Source of the DNA: Rhodopirellula bahusiensis
GTDB lineage: Bacteria > Planctomycetota > Planctomycetia > Pirellulales > Pirellulaceae
Length of the DNA: 64,000 nucleotides
Direction: 5' to 3'
Assembly (NCBI RefSeq): GCF_002727185.1
Contig: NZ_NIZW01000016.1
Location: 1 to 64,000, forward strand
Part shown: positions 57,499-64,000 of the stretch, piece after piece
How positions within the stretch are numbered: position 1 is the stretch's first letter
How the letters are laid out: each line of letters opens with the position of its first letter
Made by a program: the position numbers and the translations under genes
The notes under the pieces: generated by a model
The model's database searches: none
What the model was told of the DNA's origin: nothing
Seen by the model: only the letters and a program-made list of their open reading frames with translations

Positions 57499-59034
57499 AT
57501 GCCTGCGAAAACTCGCCTCGCGAAGCATTCCGCGAAGATTGAATCTGCCGATCGGGACGCGTCTCACTCCGCCTCACTCGGCAACCGCCAACCAAACCAA
57601 GCCTGTGAAATCTCGCCTTCCGGTGGGCTGAGCGAAACCGATCTCGGGCGTCGATCCGTCTGGCAAAGACGGCAATGGTTGGCGTGGACTTCGGTCGCCG
57701 GAGCAGCCGTTTTGACCGGTTGCCGCGAGGCTTCCAAAAGCGATGAGTCGGAATCAAATACGACGGTCCGCACCGATGTTCCGCTGCGAGTGGTTTGGAC
57801 GGGAACCGATGCCGACGCGGAAACACTTCGCCGAACCTGGCAATCGATCAGCGAACAACCGCTGAAGATCACCGTCATCACACCGCCGAACACCTCTTCT
57901 GAAACTGCGGAAGACCAACCTGCGATCTGGGACGCCGCGGCGAAGGCGGAGGTGATCGCCTATCCGCTCAGCCAACTGGGCGAGATGGTTTCACGCGAAT
58001 TGATCATGCCTTCGTTGCAATCAGAATCGAGCGAAGATTCGGGTGCGAGCACAACCAAGTCGGATCCGCCCGCGGTCCGAGTGGCGATGACGTTCGCGCA
58101 AGAACCACGAGCCAAATGTTTGGGCGGATCCTTGCCCGCTCTGATGGTCGGCGAAAAGGCAGCGACGAAGGTTTCGACATCAGCTGCCATCACATGGGGC
58201 GACCTTGAACAACTCGCGGCTGAGTTCCCTGGACAAGTCGCTGAGCCCACCGCGGAAGGTTGGGCCGGCGTGTCGTACCTGTGGCGTCTGGCTTCCGTGC
58301 TGAGTGCCACCTGGTTGTTCGATCGCAACACACTGGAACCGCTTTTGACCCAGCCCGAATATGTCGACGTCCTTCGGCAAATGGCTGCGACGGCAAAGCA
58401 CGGTCCCGAATCATCAATGACTCCCGGTGAAATCTTCCGCGACGTCAGTTCCGGCAAACTGGTCGCCGGGCTTGGGTTCCCACAGGTCACAACCGACCAA
58501 ACCGATGCGGAAGACGAAGCGACTCTGACCAGCAACGTGCAAGTGGCGGCGTTCCCGATCGCGGAATCTGGAGCGGTCGATGCTGACGGCGTGGCGCTGG
58601 CACGAACCGGCCGAGTCGTGCTCGCACCGCAAACCCTCGTCGGATCGCTGGCCGCATCGTGCCGACAAACGGCCGCTGCCAACCAGTTTTTGAAGTGGCT
58701 AGCGGGAGGGCAGGGCAGCGAACCGTTGTACCGTTCGATCCCAGGTCTCCAGCACCCAACGGCCAGCTCATCGATCGACGATGCGACCGGCGGAAACTAC
58801 CAACCCTGGTTGCGAACCGCTTGGCAAAACCCCAACGTGATGCCGCCACTGAACTTGGTCGGCGGCGACCGATACCTCGCGGTTCTGGACTCGGAAGTTC
58901 GTCAATGCTTGACAGGCGACAAAACTCCCGAAGACGCTTGCGCCGCGATTTCTAAATCCTGGTCCGACCTGCACAACGAGTTTGGCGTGAAGAAACAGAA
59001 ACGTTCGTGGCAGCAGGCTCTCGGACTTCTTTGA
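57499..59034 (+). CDS. Solute-binding-protein-like lipoprotein with twin-arginine leader
   Basis: 511 residues. A long basic leader (about 60 residues) contains [19 protein letters not shown] and ends in lipobox VLTGC, so export by Tat and lipidation are suggested. The mature part has the two-lobe layout of family 1 solute-binding proteins: [66 protein letters not shown] and a helical end. The ligand is unknown. No ABC permease or ATPase is nearby. It is divergent from xylB and lies 17 bases before the cryptochrome relic. Confidence 0.75.
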   Translation: MPAKTRLAKHSAKIESADRDASHSASLGNRQPNQACEISPSGGLSETDLGRRSVWQRRQWLAWTSVAGAAVLTGCREASKSDESESNTTVRTDVPLRVVWTGTDADAETLRRTWQSISEQPLKITVITPPNTSSETAEDQPAIWDAAAKAEVIAYPLSQLGEMVSRELIMPSLQSESSEDSGASTTKSDPPAVRVAMTFAQEPRAKCLGGSLPALMVGEKAATKVSTSAAITWGDLEQLAAEFPGQVAEPTAEGWAGVSYLWRLASVLSATWLFDRNTLEPLLTQPEYVDVLRQMAATAKHGPESSMTPGEIFRDVSSGKLVAGLGFPQVTTDQTDAEDEATLTSNVQVAAFPIAESGAVDADGVALARTGRVVLAPQTLVGSLAASCRQTAAANQFLKWLAGGQGSEPLYRSIPGLQHPTASSSIDDATGGNYQPWLRTAWQNPNVMPPLNLVGGDRYLAVLDSEVRQCLTGDKTPEDACAAISKSWSDLHNEFGVKKQKRSWQQALGLL

Positions 59035-59051
59035 CGACCGACTGGCACGCC

Positions 59052-59752
59052 ATGGCGAACGCACTGATTTGGTTTCGAAACGACCTTCGGACGATCGACC
59101 ACGAACCTCTTCTCCGCGCCGCCGCTGCCGATCAGTGTTTCGCAGTCCAATGCATCGATCCGCGACAATTCGAAACAACCGCCCTGGGGTTTCACCGAAC
59201 CGGGCCATTTGAAATAGCCGATACACCGGAACTATTCACTGACTTTCGAAAGCAAATCGAAAAACACTGCGAGGCTCGACCTCCACTCGGCGAACCAAGT
59301 CAGATCAACTGTGAACTCCCCGAAGGATTGGAAGCCGGCGAAATCCCGACCTTGAATTCGCTCGGACGATTGAGTCAATCGAAAGACGATCGATGTTTGA
59401 ATCGATTTCCCGGAGGACAAACCGCGGGAAACCAGCGATTGCAGGAATACATTTGGGACGAGGATCGCTTGCGGGTCTACAAGCAAACTCCCAATGGGAT
59501 ACTGGCACCGAACGACTCATCGAAGTTCTCACCGTGGTTGGCTCACGGGTGCATCTCCGCACGGACGATCGCCGATCACGTGCGACGCTACGAGGACGAA
59601 CGCGTCGAAAACAAATCGACCTACTGGATGATCTTCGAACTTCTCTGGAGAGACTACTTTCGGTGGATTACTCGCATCCAATCGTGGACCTCTTCGAATC
59701 GGCAAAAGAAAACGAAGCGATCTACGATCGGGCTCGTGCAACCAGCCGCTGA
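59052..59752 (+). pseudogene. Decayed DASH-type cryptochrome/photolyase with two internal deletions
   Basis: The N-terminus [37 protein letters not shown] and later [40 protein letters not shown] and [11 protein letters not shown] are DASH-cryptochrome motifs. About 95-100 residues of the antenna-domain core are missing between TGPF and the ELFTDFRK block, in frame, near 59211. At about 59663 the FAD-binding C-terminal half (roughly 200 residues) is gone. The reading frame then shifts, after which [20 protein letters not shown], the normal C-terminal end, continues to a TGA at 59750-59752. Light-dependent repair is impossible without the FAD cavity. The annotatable open frame runs on to 59909 only by chance, into the convergent LRR gene. 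Confidence 0.85.
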
Positions 59753-59796
59753 GAACCAATCATCAAACAGACCGACTGAAACGACGTCGGCTCAAA

Positions 59797-60822
59797 TCAA
59801 TATTCGAAACGCTTCAGGTTCGGAAACATCGCCTCGAGTTCTTTCGCGGGAGCGTCTTCCAAACCGAGGTTGGTCACGAACAAAGTCTCGAGTTCTTGCA
59901 GCGGCTTGAGTTGCGGAAGCGCGTCCGGTGCAACGCTCGTCTTGCCCAAGTGCAGCAATTTCAAATGAGGAAGCGAGACGATCACCGGAATCGCTTCTTC
60001 GGTGATCGCGGGGCAGTTGTCGATGTTCAAGACCGTCAACGATGTCTTGCCCTCGAATGCCTTCAATGACTCGTTGTCAATTTTGGTCAGCCAGAGATTG
60101 ATCTTTTCCAAACCCACAATATTCGCGAGAGCGGGCATGCCTTCGGGACCAAAATCGGTTTCCGCCAATTCCAGATCCTTCAACGGCAAATTGGAAATTG
60201 GATCGAACGCTTGCCCCGTGATTTTGGTACCTCGCAACTTAAGCTTCGTCAGCTTGGGCAACGTCGAAATCGACTCAAGAACCTTGTCCGTCACCGGCGA
60301 ATTCATCAGCGAGATTTCTTGCAGCTCATTCAGCTCCGCCAACACACTCGCACCATCGTCAGTAACCGAAGTGTCTTGGAAAGTGACCGCGATCAACGCC
60401 GGCAAACCCGATATCGTTTTCGCTTTCGCGTCATCAAACGCCTTGCCATAAACTCGCAGACGTTTCAGATTGGGAAGAGCCGCCAATCGCAGAACCATCC
60501 CCTCGGTCCAAGCCGCATCGGGCAAGAACAACTCGCTGACCGTGCTGGTGTTGGACAGCAACTTCACCGCGTTTTCCAAATCGGACTCGGCCACTTCCCG
60601 TAAGTCCACGACCACGACATCATCGCCTCGCAGCTTGGTCTTGGCACCCGCGATATCATCCCATGCCGACGCCAAACCACCTTCGGCTGATTCGACGCTG
60701 TCGGATTGTTTCGAAGTCGGAAGCGGCATTGTTTTGGTACTGCTAACGCCGCAACCCAGCGTTCCCATGAACAGGCTGCCGACCAACAAGCTTTGTGCGA
60801 GCCGAACTTGTGTGAGATTCAT
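59797..60822 (-). CDS. Leucine-rich-repeat lipoprotein
   Basis: 341 residues. A lipoprotein signal ([13 protein letters not shown]) leads to an Asp/Glu/Ser linker, then about ten leucine-rich repeats of 23-25 residues. Examples are [60 protein letters not shown] and [19 protein letters not shown]. The pattern matches bacterial LRRs with L..L.L..T.(I/V)T. A binding role at the outer or cytoplasmic membrane is likely. ATG 60822 is selected because the signal peptide begins there; the open frame extends to 61035. Confidence 0.88.
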   Translation of the reverse strand: MNLTQVRLAQSLLVGSLFMGTLGCGVSSTKTMPLPTSKQSDSVESAEGGLASAWDDIAGAKTKLRGDDVVVVDLREVAESDLENAVKLLSNTSTVSELFLPDAAWTEGMVLRLAALPNLKRLRVYGKAFDDAKAKTISGLPALIAVTFQDTSVTDDGASVLAELNELQEISLMNSPVTDKVLESISTLPKLTKLKLRGTKITGQAFDPISNLPLKDLELAETDFGPEGMPALANIVGLEKINLWLTKIDNESLKAFEGKTSLTVLNIDNCPAITEEAIPVIVSLPHLKLLHLGKTSVAPDALPQLKPLQELETLFVTNLGLEDAPAKELEAMFPNLKRFEY

Positions 60823-60872
60823 TGGAATTCCGCTGATTGAACTTGAGAAACGAAAATGATGACGTTGAAAAC

Positions 60873-61223
60873 ATGAGCAACCACGACTCGGACGATCTCG
60901 ACGATCCAAACCGATCAACTCACGAGGATTCGGATGGCGATCTCGTGCCGGAGTGGCAGCAATTGCTGAACGATGACCCGGTGCCTCACCAGGACGATTG
61001 GAACTCATCCGAATCAGCATCCACTGATGCGGCACTGGACGGCACCTATGTCTGCGACAACTGTGGCGAAGAAATCGTGATCCCGCTGGACATCGCCGCT
61101 GGACGCGACCAACAGTATGTCGAAGATTGTCCGGTGTGTTGTAGCCCCAGCGTGATTCATGTCCATTTTGACAATTCCGACCACGCCGATGTGTGGGCGG
61201 AAGCCGAACAAGATCGCTACTGA
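60873..61223 (+). CDS. CPXCG-type cysteine-rich zinc-ribbon protein
   Basis: 116 residues. An acidic, probably disordered first half (SNHDSDDLDDPNRSTHEDSD) precedes a zinc-ribbon: YVCDNCGEEIVIPLD and VEDCPVCCSPSVIHVHFD, giving two CxxC knuckles and a C-terminal acidic strand. This matches the CPXCG-motif (PF14255) family, function unknown. It is divergent from the LRR gene and 51 bases before comB. ATG 60873 is preferred over TTG 60837. Confidence 0.8.
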   Translation: MSNHDSDDLDDPNRSTHEDSDGDLVPEWQQLLNDDPVPHQDDWNSSESASTDAALDGTYVCDNCGEEIVIPLDIAAGRDQQYVEDCPVCCSPSVIHVHFDNSDHADVWAEAEQDRY

Positions 61224-61274
61224 GCGTCCTCGCATCCTGACGCGTCCCTGACTTATCTCCTGATTCCGACCATC

Positions 61275-62081
61275 ATGAAAATTGAAACTTGGCTGACGCC
61301 CAATTCCGCCGGCGAATCTGAACGAGCCCCAGCTTCCGTCGCGGTGGTGATCGACGTTTTGCGAGCAACCACGGTCGCCACGACGGCACTGTCCGCGGGA
61401 GCTAAATCGATCACGACTTGCGGTGAAATCGAAGAAGCATTTGCAATAAAATCTTCCGCGGAGCCCGACAATGTGCCGCTGCTGTGCGGCGAACGAGGCT
61501 GCCAACCGATCGTAGGGTTCGACTATGGCAACTCCCCCGGGGAGTATTCGCCCGCCGGGGTTGGTGAACGCGATTTGGTGCTGACGACCACCAACGGAAC
61601 CGCCGCGATCCGGGCGGCTGAACAATGCGAAAAAATGTGGCTGGCTTGTTTTGCCAACTTGTCCGCGGTCATCGATCGGTTGGTGAAGTGGCATTCGGCC
61701 AACCAAGACGAAAATGCTTTTGCGAGAATTGTGTGCGCGGGCACCAACGGGTGCGTGACCGCCGAAGACGTGCTTCTCGCGGGGGCCATCATCGCCATGT
61801 GCCATCAACGACTGGCCGATTCGCCGCGATTTTATGACGGCCCGATTGAGCTGCTCAATGATTCGGGAGCGATCGCTTTGTCGGCGTGGCAGCACTGCAT
61901 CACCCACGATGGTGTCAACAGCTCTGAGACGCTCGCCGAGCGATTGAAATTGACCCAGGGCGGCAAAAACCTGATCGCAGCCAACTACCCCGGCGATTTG
62001 GTGGATTGCGGCAGCATCGATGTCTTCGAGCTGGTCCCAACCAGGGATCAACGATCCCCCGCTCGGTTCGTGGCGGGCTGA
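61275..62081 (+). CDS. comB: 2-phosphosulfolactate phosphatase ComB-family protein
   Basis: 268 residues. ComB dephosphorylates 2-phospho-3-sulfolactate in coenzyme M synthesis in archaea and sulfolactate pathways in bacteria. Family motifs are VVIDVLRATTVATTALSAGA near the N-terminus, LLCGERGCQPIVGFDYGNSP, TTTNGTAAIRAA, AGTNGCVTAEDVLLAGAII and a closing GSIDVFELVP. Its length is normal. No comA or comC partner is seen here, so the true substrate in this organism is open. It starts at ATG 61275 downstream of the zinc-ribbon gene. Confidence 0.9.
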   Translation: MKIETWLTPNSAGESERAPASVAVVIDVLRATTVATTALSAGAKSITTCGEIEEAFAIKSSAEPDNVPLLCGERGCQPIVGFDYGNSPGEYSPAGVGERDLVLTTTNGTAAIRAAEQCEKMWLACFANLSAVIDRLVKWHSANQDENAFARIVCAGTNGCVTAEDVLLAGAIIAMCHQRLADSPRFYDGPIELLNDSGAIALSAWQHCITHDGVNSSETLAERLKLTQGGKNLIAANYPGDLVDCGSIDVFELVPTRDQRSPARFVAG

Positions 62082-62192
62082 TCCGAGCCGAGTTTCACAC
62101 CAAAAACGCATTCAGGTGACTGGCTTTTTCGACTAAACTGGATGGTTGTCAAAAAGACCTCCGATCCACTCACTTGCTCAATTTGTCACACC

Positions 62193-63431
62193 ATGACGTT
62201 TGATTTGAAACGCTCTCTCCGCCCACTCGGTATCGCTGCCGTCTGCTCGATGGCAGCGGGATCGATCCTTCCATCCGGTGCCCTGAACTCGGCTCACGGC
62301 CAAGAAGCCGCTGCTGAATCCAGTCAAGCCGCCACGGTTGGGATCGCCAGCGAAAAGCCAGCCGAAGGCCCCTCCGTCGATTTGGGCGACGGTCGATTCA
62401 TGGTCCCCTACACGCAAAAGATTCCCGGAACCGACATCACGTTCGAGATGATTCCTATTCCCGGTGGCAAGTTCACAATGGGCAGCCCCGAAGACGCGGA
62501 CCCACGTGCCGACGACGAAGGGCCAACGGTTGAGATCAATGTCTCGCCGATGTGGGTCGCCAAAACGGAAACGACCTGGGCGATGTACAAGGAATACATG
62601 CGAATGTATGCCGTCTTCAAATCATTTGAAGCCGAAGGCATTCGTACCGTCGACGATTCCAACTTGGCCGACTCGATCACCGCGCCGACGGAGTTGTACG
62701 ACCCATCCTTCACCTACGAGTACGGCGAGGAACCCGAGCAACCTGCCGTGACGATGACGCAGTACGCGGCACAGCAATTCACGAAGTGGTTGAGCCTGAT
62801 CACGGATCACCAGTACCGCTTGCCAACCGAGGCCGAGTGGGAATACGCCGCACGCGGTGGAACCACGACCGCTTACAGTTGGGGCGACAGTGCCGACGAC
62901 ATCGAAGACTACGCTTGGTACTTCGACAATTCATACGACGGCCCGGCTCACGTGGGAACCAAAAAGCCCAACCCGTTTGGCCTGCATGACATGCACGGCA
63001 ACGCGGCCGAATGGACCGTCAACGAGTACTCGGAAGAAGGCTACCAGTGGCTGAAGGAATCGCCCGTCGACAACGCGATTGACGCGGTTCGTTGGCCAGA
63101 AAATCCTTGGCCGTGCGTCTCTCGTGGTGGCAGCTGGGAAAGCGATCCACCGGAACTTCGCAGTGCCGCTCGACTGGCATCGGACGATGATGAATGGAAG
63201 AACGAAGATCCGAACTTCCCCAAAAGCCCTTGGTGGTTCACCGACGATCCATCTCGCGGAGTCGGCTTCCGTTTGTTCCGTTCATTGGAACCACTCGATC
63301 GCGAAGCACTGAAAAACTTCTGGGAGCCCACCGCACTTGAAACCATGGACGATGTTCAAAGCCGCGTCGATGGCGGCCGTGGAGGATGGGGATGGGTCGA
63401 CAAAGACCTGCCCGAAGCCGCCGCGGAATGA
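62193..63431 (+). CDS. Exported SUMF1/FGE-fold protein lacking the catalytic cysteines
   Basis: 412 residues. A signal peptide (LGIAAVCSMAAGSILPSGALNSAHG) precedes the formylglycine-generating-enzyme fold: FEMIPIPGGKFTMGSPEDAD, VWVAKTETTWAMYKEYM-like opening, YRLPTEAEWEYAARGGT, YSWGDS, NPFGLHDMHGNAAEWTVNEY, RGGSWESDPPELRSAARL and GVGFRLFRS. The Cys pair that oxidises sulfatases should lie in the RGGSW...R.A.R region but is absent, so sulfatase activation is unlikely. A ligand-binding or scaffolding role is more plausible. A terminator follows at 63483. Confidence 0.88.
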   Translation: MTFDLKRSLRPLGIAAVCSMAAGSILPSGALNSAHGQEAAAESSQAATVGIASEKPAEGPSVDLGDGRFMVPYTQKIPGTDITFEMIPIPGGKFTMGSPEDADPRADDEGPTVEINVSPMWVAKTETTWAMYKEYMRMYAVFKSFEAEGIRTVDDSNLADSITAPTELYDPSFTYEYGEEPEQPAVTMTQYAAQQFTKWLSLITDHQYRLPTEAEWEYAARGGTTTAYSWGDSADDIEDYAWYFDNSYDGPAHVGTKKPNPFGLHDMHGNAAEWTVNEYSEEGYQWLKESPVDNAIDAVRWPENPWPCVSRGGSWESDPPELRSAARLASDDDEWKNEDPNFPKSPWWFTDDPSRGVGFRLFRSLEPLDREALKNFWEPTALETMDDVQSRVDGGRGGWGWVDKDLPEAAAE

Positions 63432-63454
63432 TCCATCACTCTAATGAAATCAAG

Positions 63455-63475
63455 CTGGCATGAATCCCATGCCAG
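63455..63475 (+). repeat. Small perfect hairpin after the SUMF1-like gene
   Basis: CTGGCATG (63455-63462) pairs with CATGCCAG (63468-63475) around a five-base loop, 23 bases after the stop codon. It precedes the stronger terminator, and the two may act together as a 3'-end structure. Confidence 0.75.
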
Positions 63476-63482
63476 CGACATC

Positions 63483-63509
63483 AGGCCCGAGTTCGCTCGG
63501 GCCTTTTTT
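63483..63509. terminator. Rho-independent terminator shared by two convergent genes
   Basis: AGGCCCGAG (63483-63491), loop TTCG, CTCGGGCCT (63496-63504), then TTTTT. The TTCG tetraloop and perfect nine-base stem make it strong. It ends the SUMF1-like transcript; the minus-strand hydrolase fragment stops only 14 bases away, so it may stop that transcript too. Confidence 0.93.
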
Positions 63510-63522
63510 ATGCGCCGGCGAA

Positions 63523-64000
63523 TCATTGACTCGCTTGGCAACGAACTTGATCCGAGGCATCACGAGCCTGGTAGATCGCTTTCGTTGTCGCCCAATTTTT
63601 TCCACCTGAATCACGGATCGTCAGGGCATACGGCGCACGCCAAGCGGCCAGGGCATCGACGTCACCGTACTTCACCATGCCGGGAACAAAGTCCTCATCG
63701 TCTTGGTGAAGAAGATTCGCGAATCGGAAACCACTCACATCGATCACCGCGTCCTCCAAGAACGGCCCCGCGATCGCTGCAGCCGCCAAGGCATAAGCAG
63801 CGGAACCTTCCGGTGCGACTAAGCTCACGCCACCGGGCGGGTTTTGAAATGCGGAAACCACCGCGAGAACATCCGCGCATCGCGTGGAAGCCAACGGCCG
63901 GTTGTAACCATAAGTGAACGCAGCCGACGCTCGTCGAGGCTGCGGATTCGTTCGCTGCTTTCCTTCGTCGGCATCAGTTGGCATCTCCGCGATGTCGATC
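63523..64000 (-). CDS. C-terminal part of a probable alpha/beta-hydrolase (acetyl-xylan-esterase-like), cut by the window edge
   Basis: 159 residues are open to the edge, ending at 63523. FTYGYNRPLASTRCADVLAV is followed by GGVSLVAPEGSAAYALAAAA, DVSGFRFANLLHQDDEDFVPG and YGDVDALAAWRAPYALTIRD. This resembles the C-terminal part of planctomycete alpha/beta-hydrolase proteins near acetyl-xylan esterases; the family call is tentative. The frame continues upstream of the ATG at 63984, so that ATG is probably internal. The nucleophile and signal peptide lie outside the window. Confidence 0.65.
   Translation of the reverse strand, partial: IDIAEMPTDADEGKQRTNPQPRRASAAFTYGYNRPLASTRCADVLAVVSAFQNPPGGVSLVAPEGSAAYALAAAAIAGPFLEDAVIDVSGFRFANLLHQDDEDFVPGMVKYGDVDALAAWRAPYALTIRDSGGKNWATTKAIYQARDASDQVRCQASQ

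Noticed and set aside
59666..59909. C-terminal extension of the cryptochrome frame beyond the FRW motif
   Set aside because: It is out-of-frame reading past a deletion; the true protein end is in the neighbouring frame and stops at 59752, and the extension overlaps the convergent LRR gene.

Overview
The window looks like chromosomal DNA from a planctomycete of the Rhodopirellula/Pirellulaceae type. The evidence is the family content: PSCyt1/DUF1549/DUF1553 and DUF1592/DUF1552 cytochrome-type proteins, DUF1501, DUF1559 pseudopilin-like, DUF1080, DUF1844, TIGR03000, ASPIC/UnbV, ComB and SUMF1-like proteins. Codon use is moderately GC-rich, and GTG or TTG starts are common. No rRNA, tRNA or CRISPR array was seen.

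Layout. 1-402: tail of an IS4-like transposase and a cluster of inverted repeats. 403-6903: ilvD (minus), then a tightly coupled plus-strand run of DUF1080, HAD hydrolase, Ppx/GppA and an exported isoaspartyl methyltransferase. 7173-16545: a Ser/Gly-rich TIGR03000 protein, a terminator, a discoidin-like sensor kinase with its NarL-type regulator, then a PSCyt1/DUF1501 pair and a Tat-exported isomerase-like protein. 16997-22839: a hypothetical protein, a PQQ-propeller protein, another hypothetical, pyrG and DUF1844. 22891-30363: a four-gene cassette of giant TPR protein, ExbB/TolQ, ExbD/TolR and a membrane-anchored terpenoid-cyclase-fold protein. 30367-39103: rhlE, then a minus-strand surface/redox block of a DUF1559 protein behind a strong sigma-70-like promoter, a 55-aa lipoprotein, a TPR/FG-GAP/UnbV lipoprotein and a seven-heme TPR lipoprotein. 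39623-46393: glycolate oxidase glcDEF with a Gfo/Idh/MocA dehydrogenase and a TIM-barrel isomerase. 46759-53387: a WXG100-like protein with a TPR protein, a DUF1592/DUF1552 operon and an aldo/keto reductase. 53611-64000: glycosyltransferase, proB-xylB, a solute-binding-like lipoprotein, a decayed DASH cryptochrome/photolyase, an LRR lipoprotein, a zinc-ribbon protein, comB, a SUMF1-like protein and the 3' end of a probable hydrolase.

The signals most worth following are: the TPR-ExbB-ExbD-cyclase-fold cassette; the heptaheme/UnbV/DUF1559 lipoprotein block; the cry-DASH relic with two mapped deletions; a one-directional set of twelve GGGNAGGG (KOPS-like) octamers; a secreted protein methyltransferase; and hairpin repeats with a compensatory base change. 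All family calls are by eye, without database searches.
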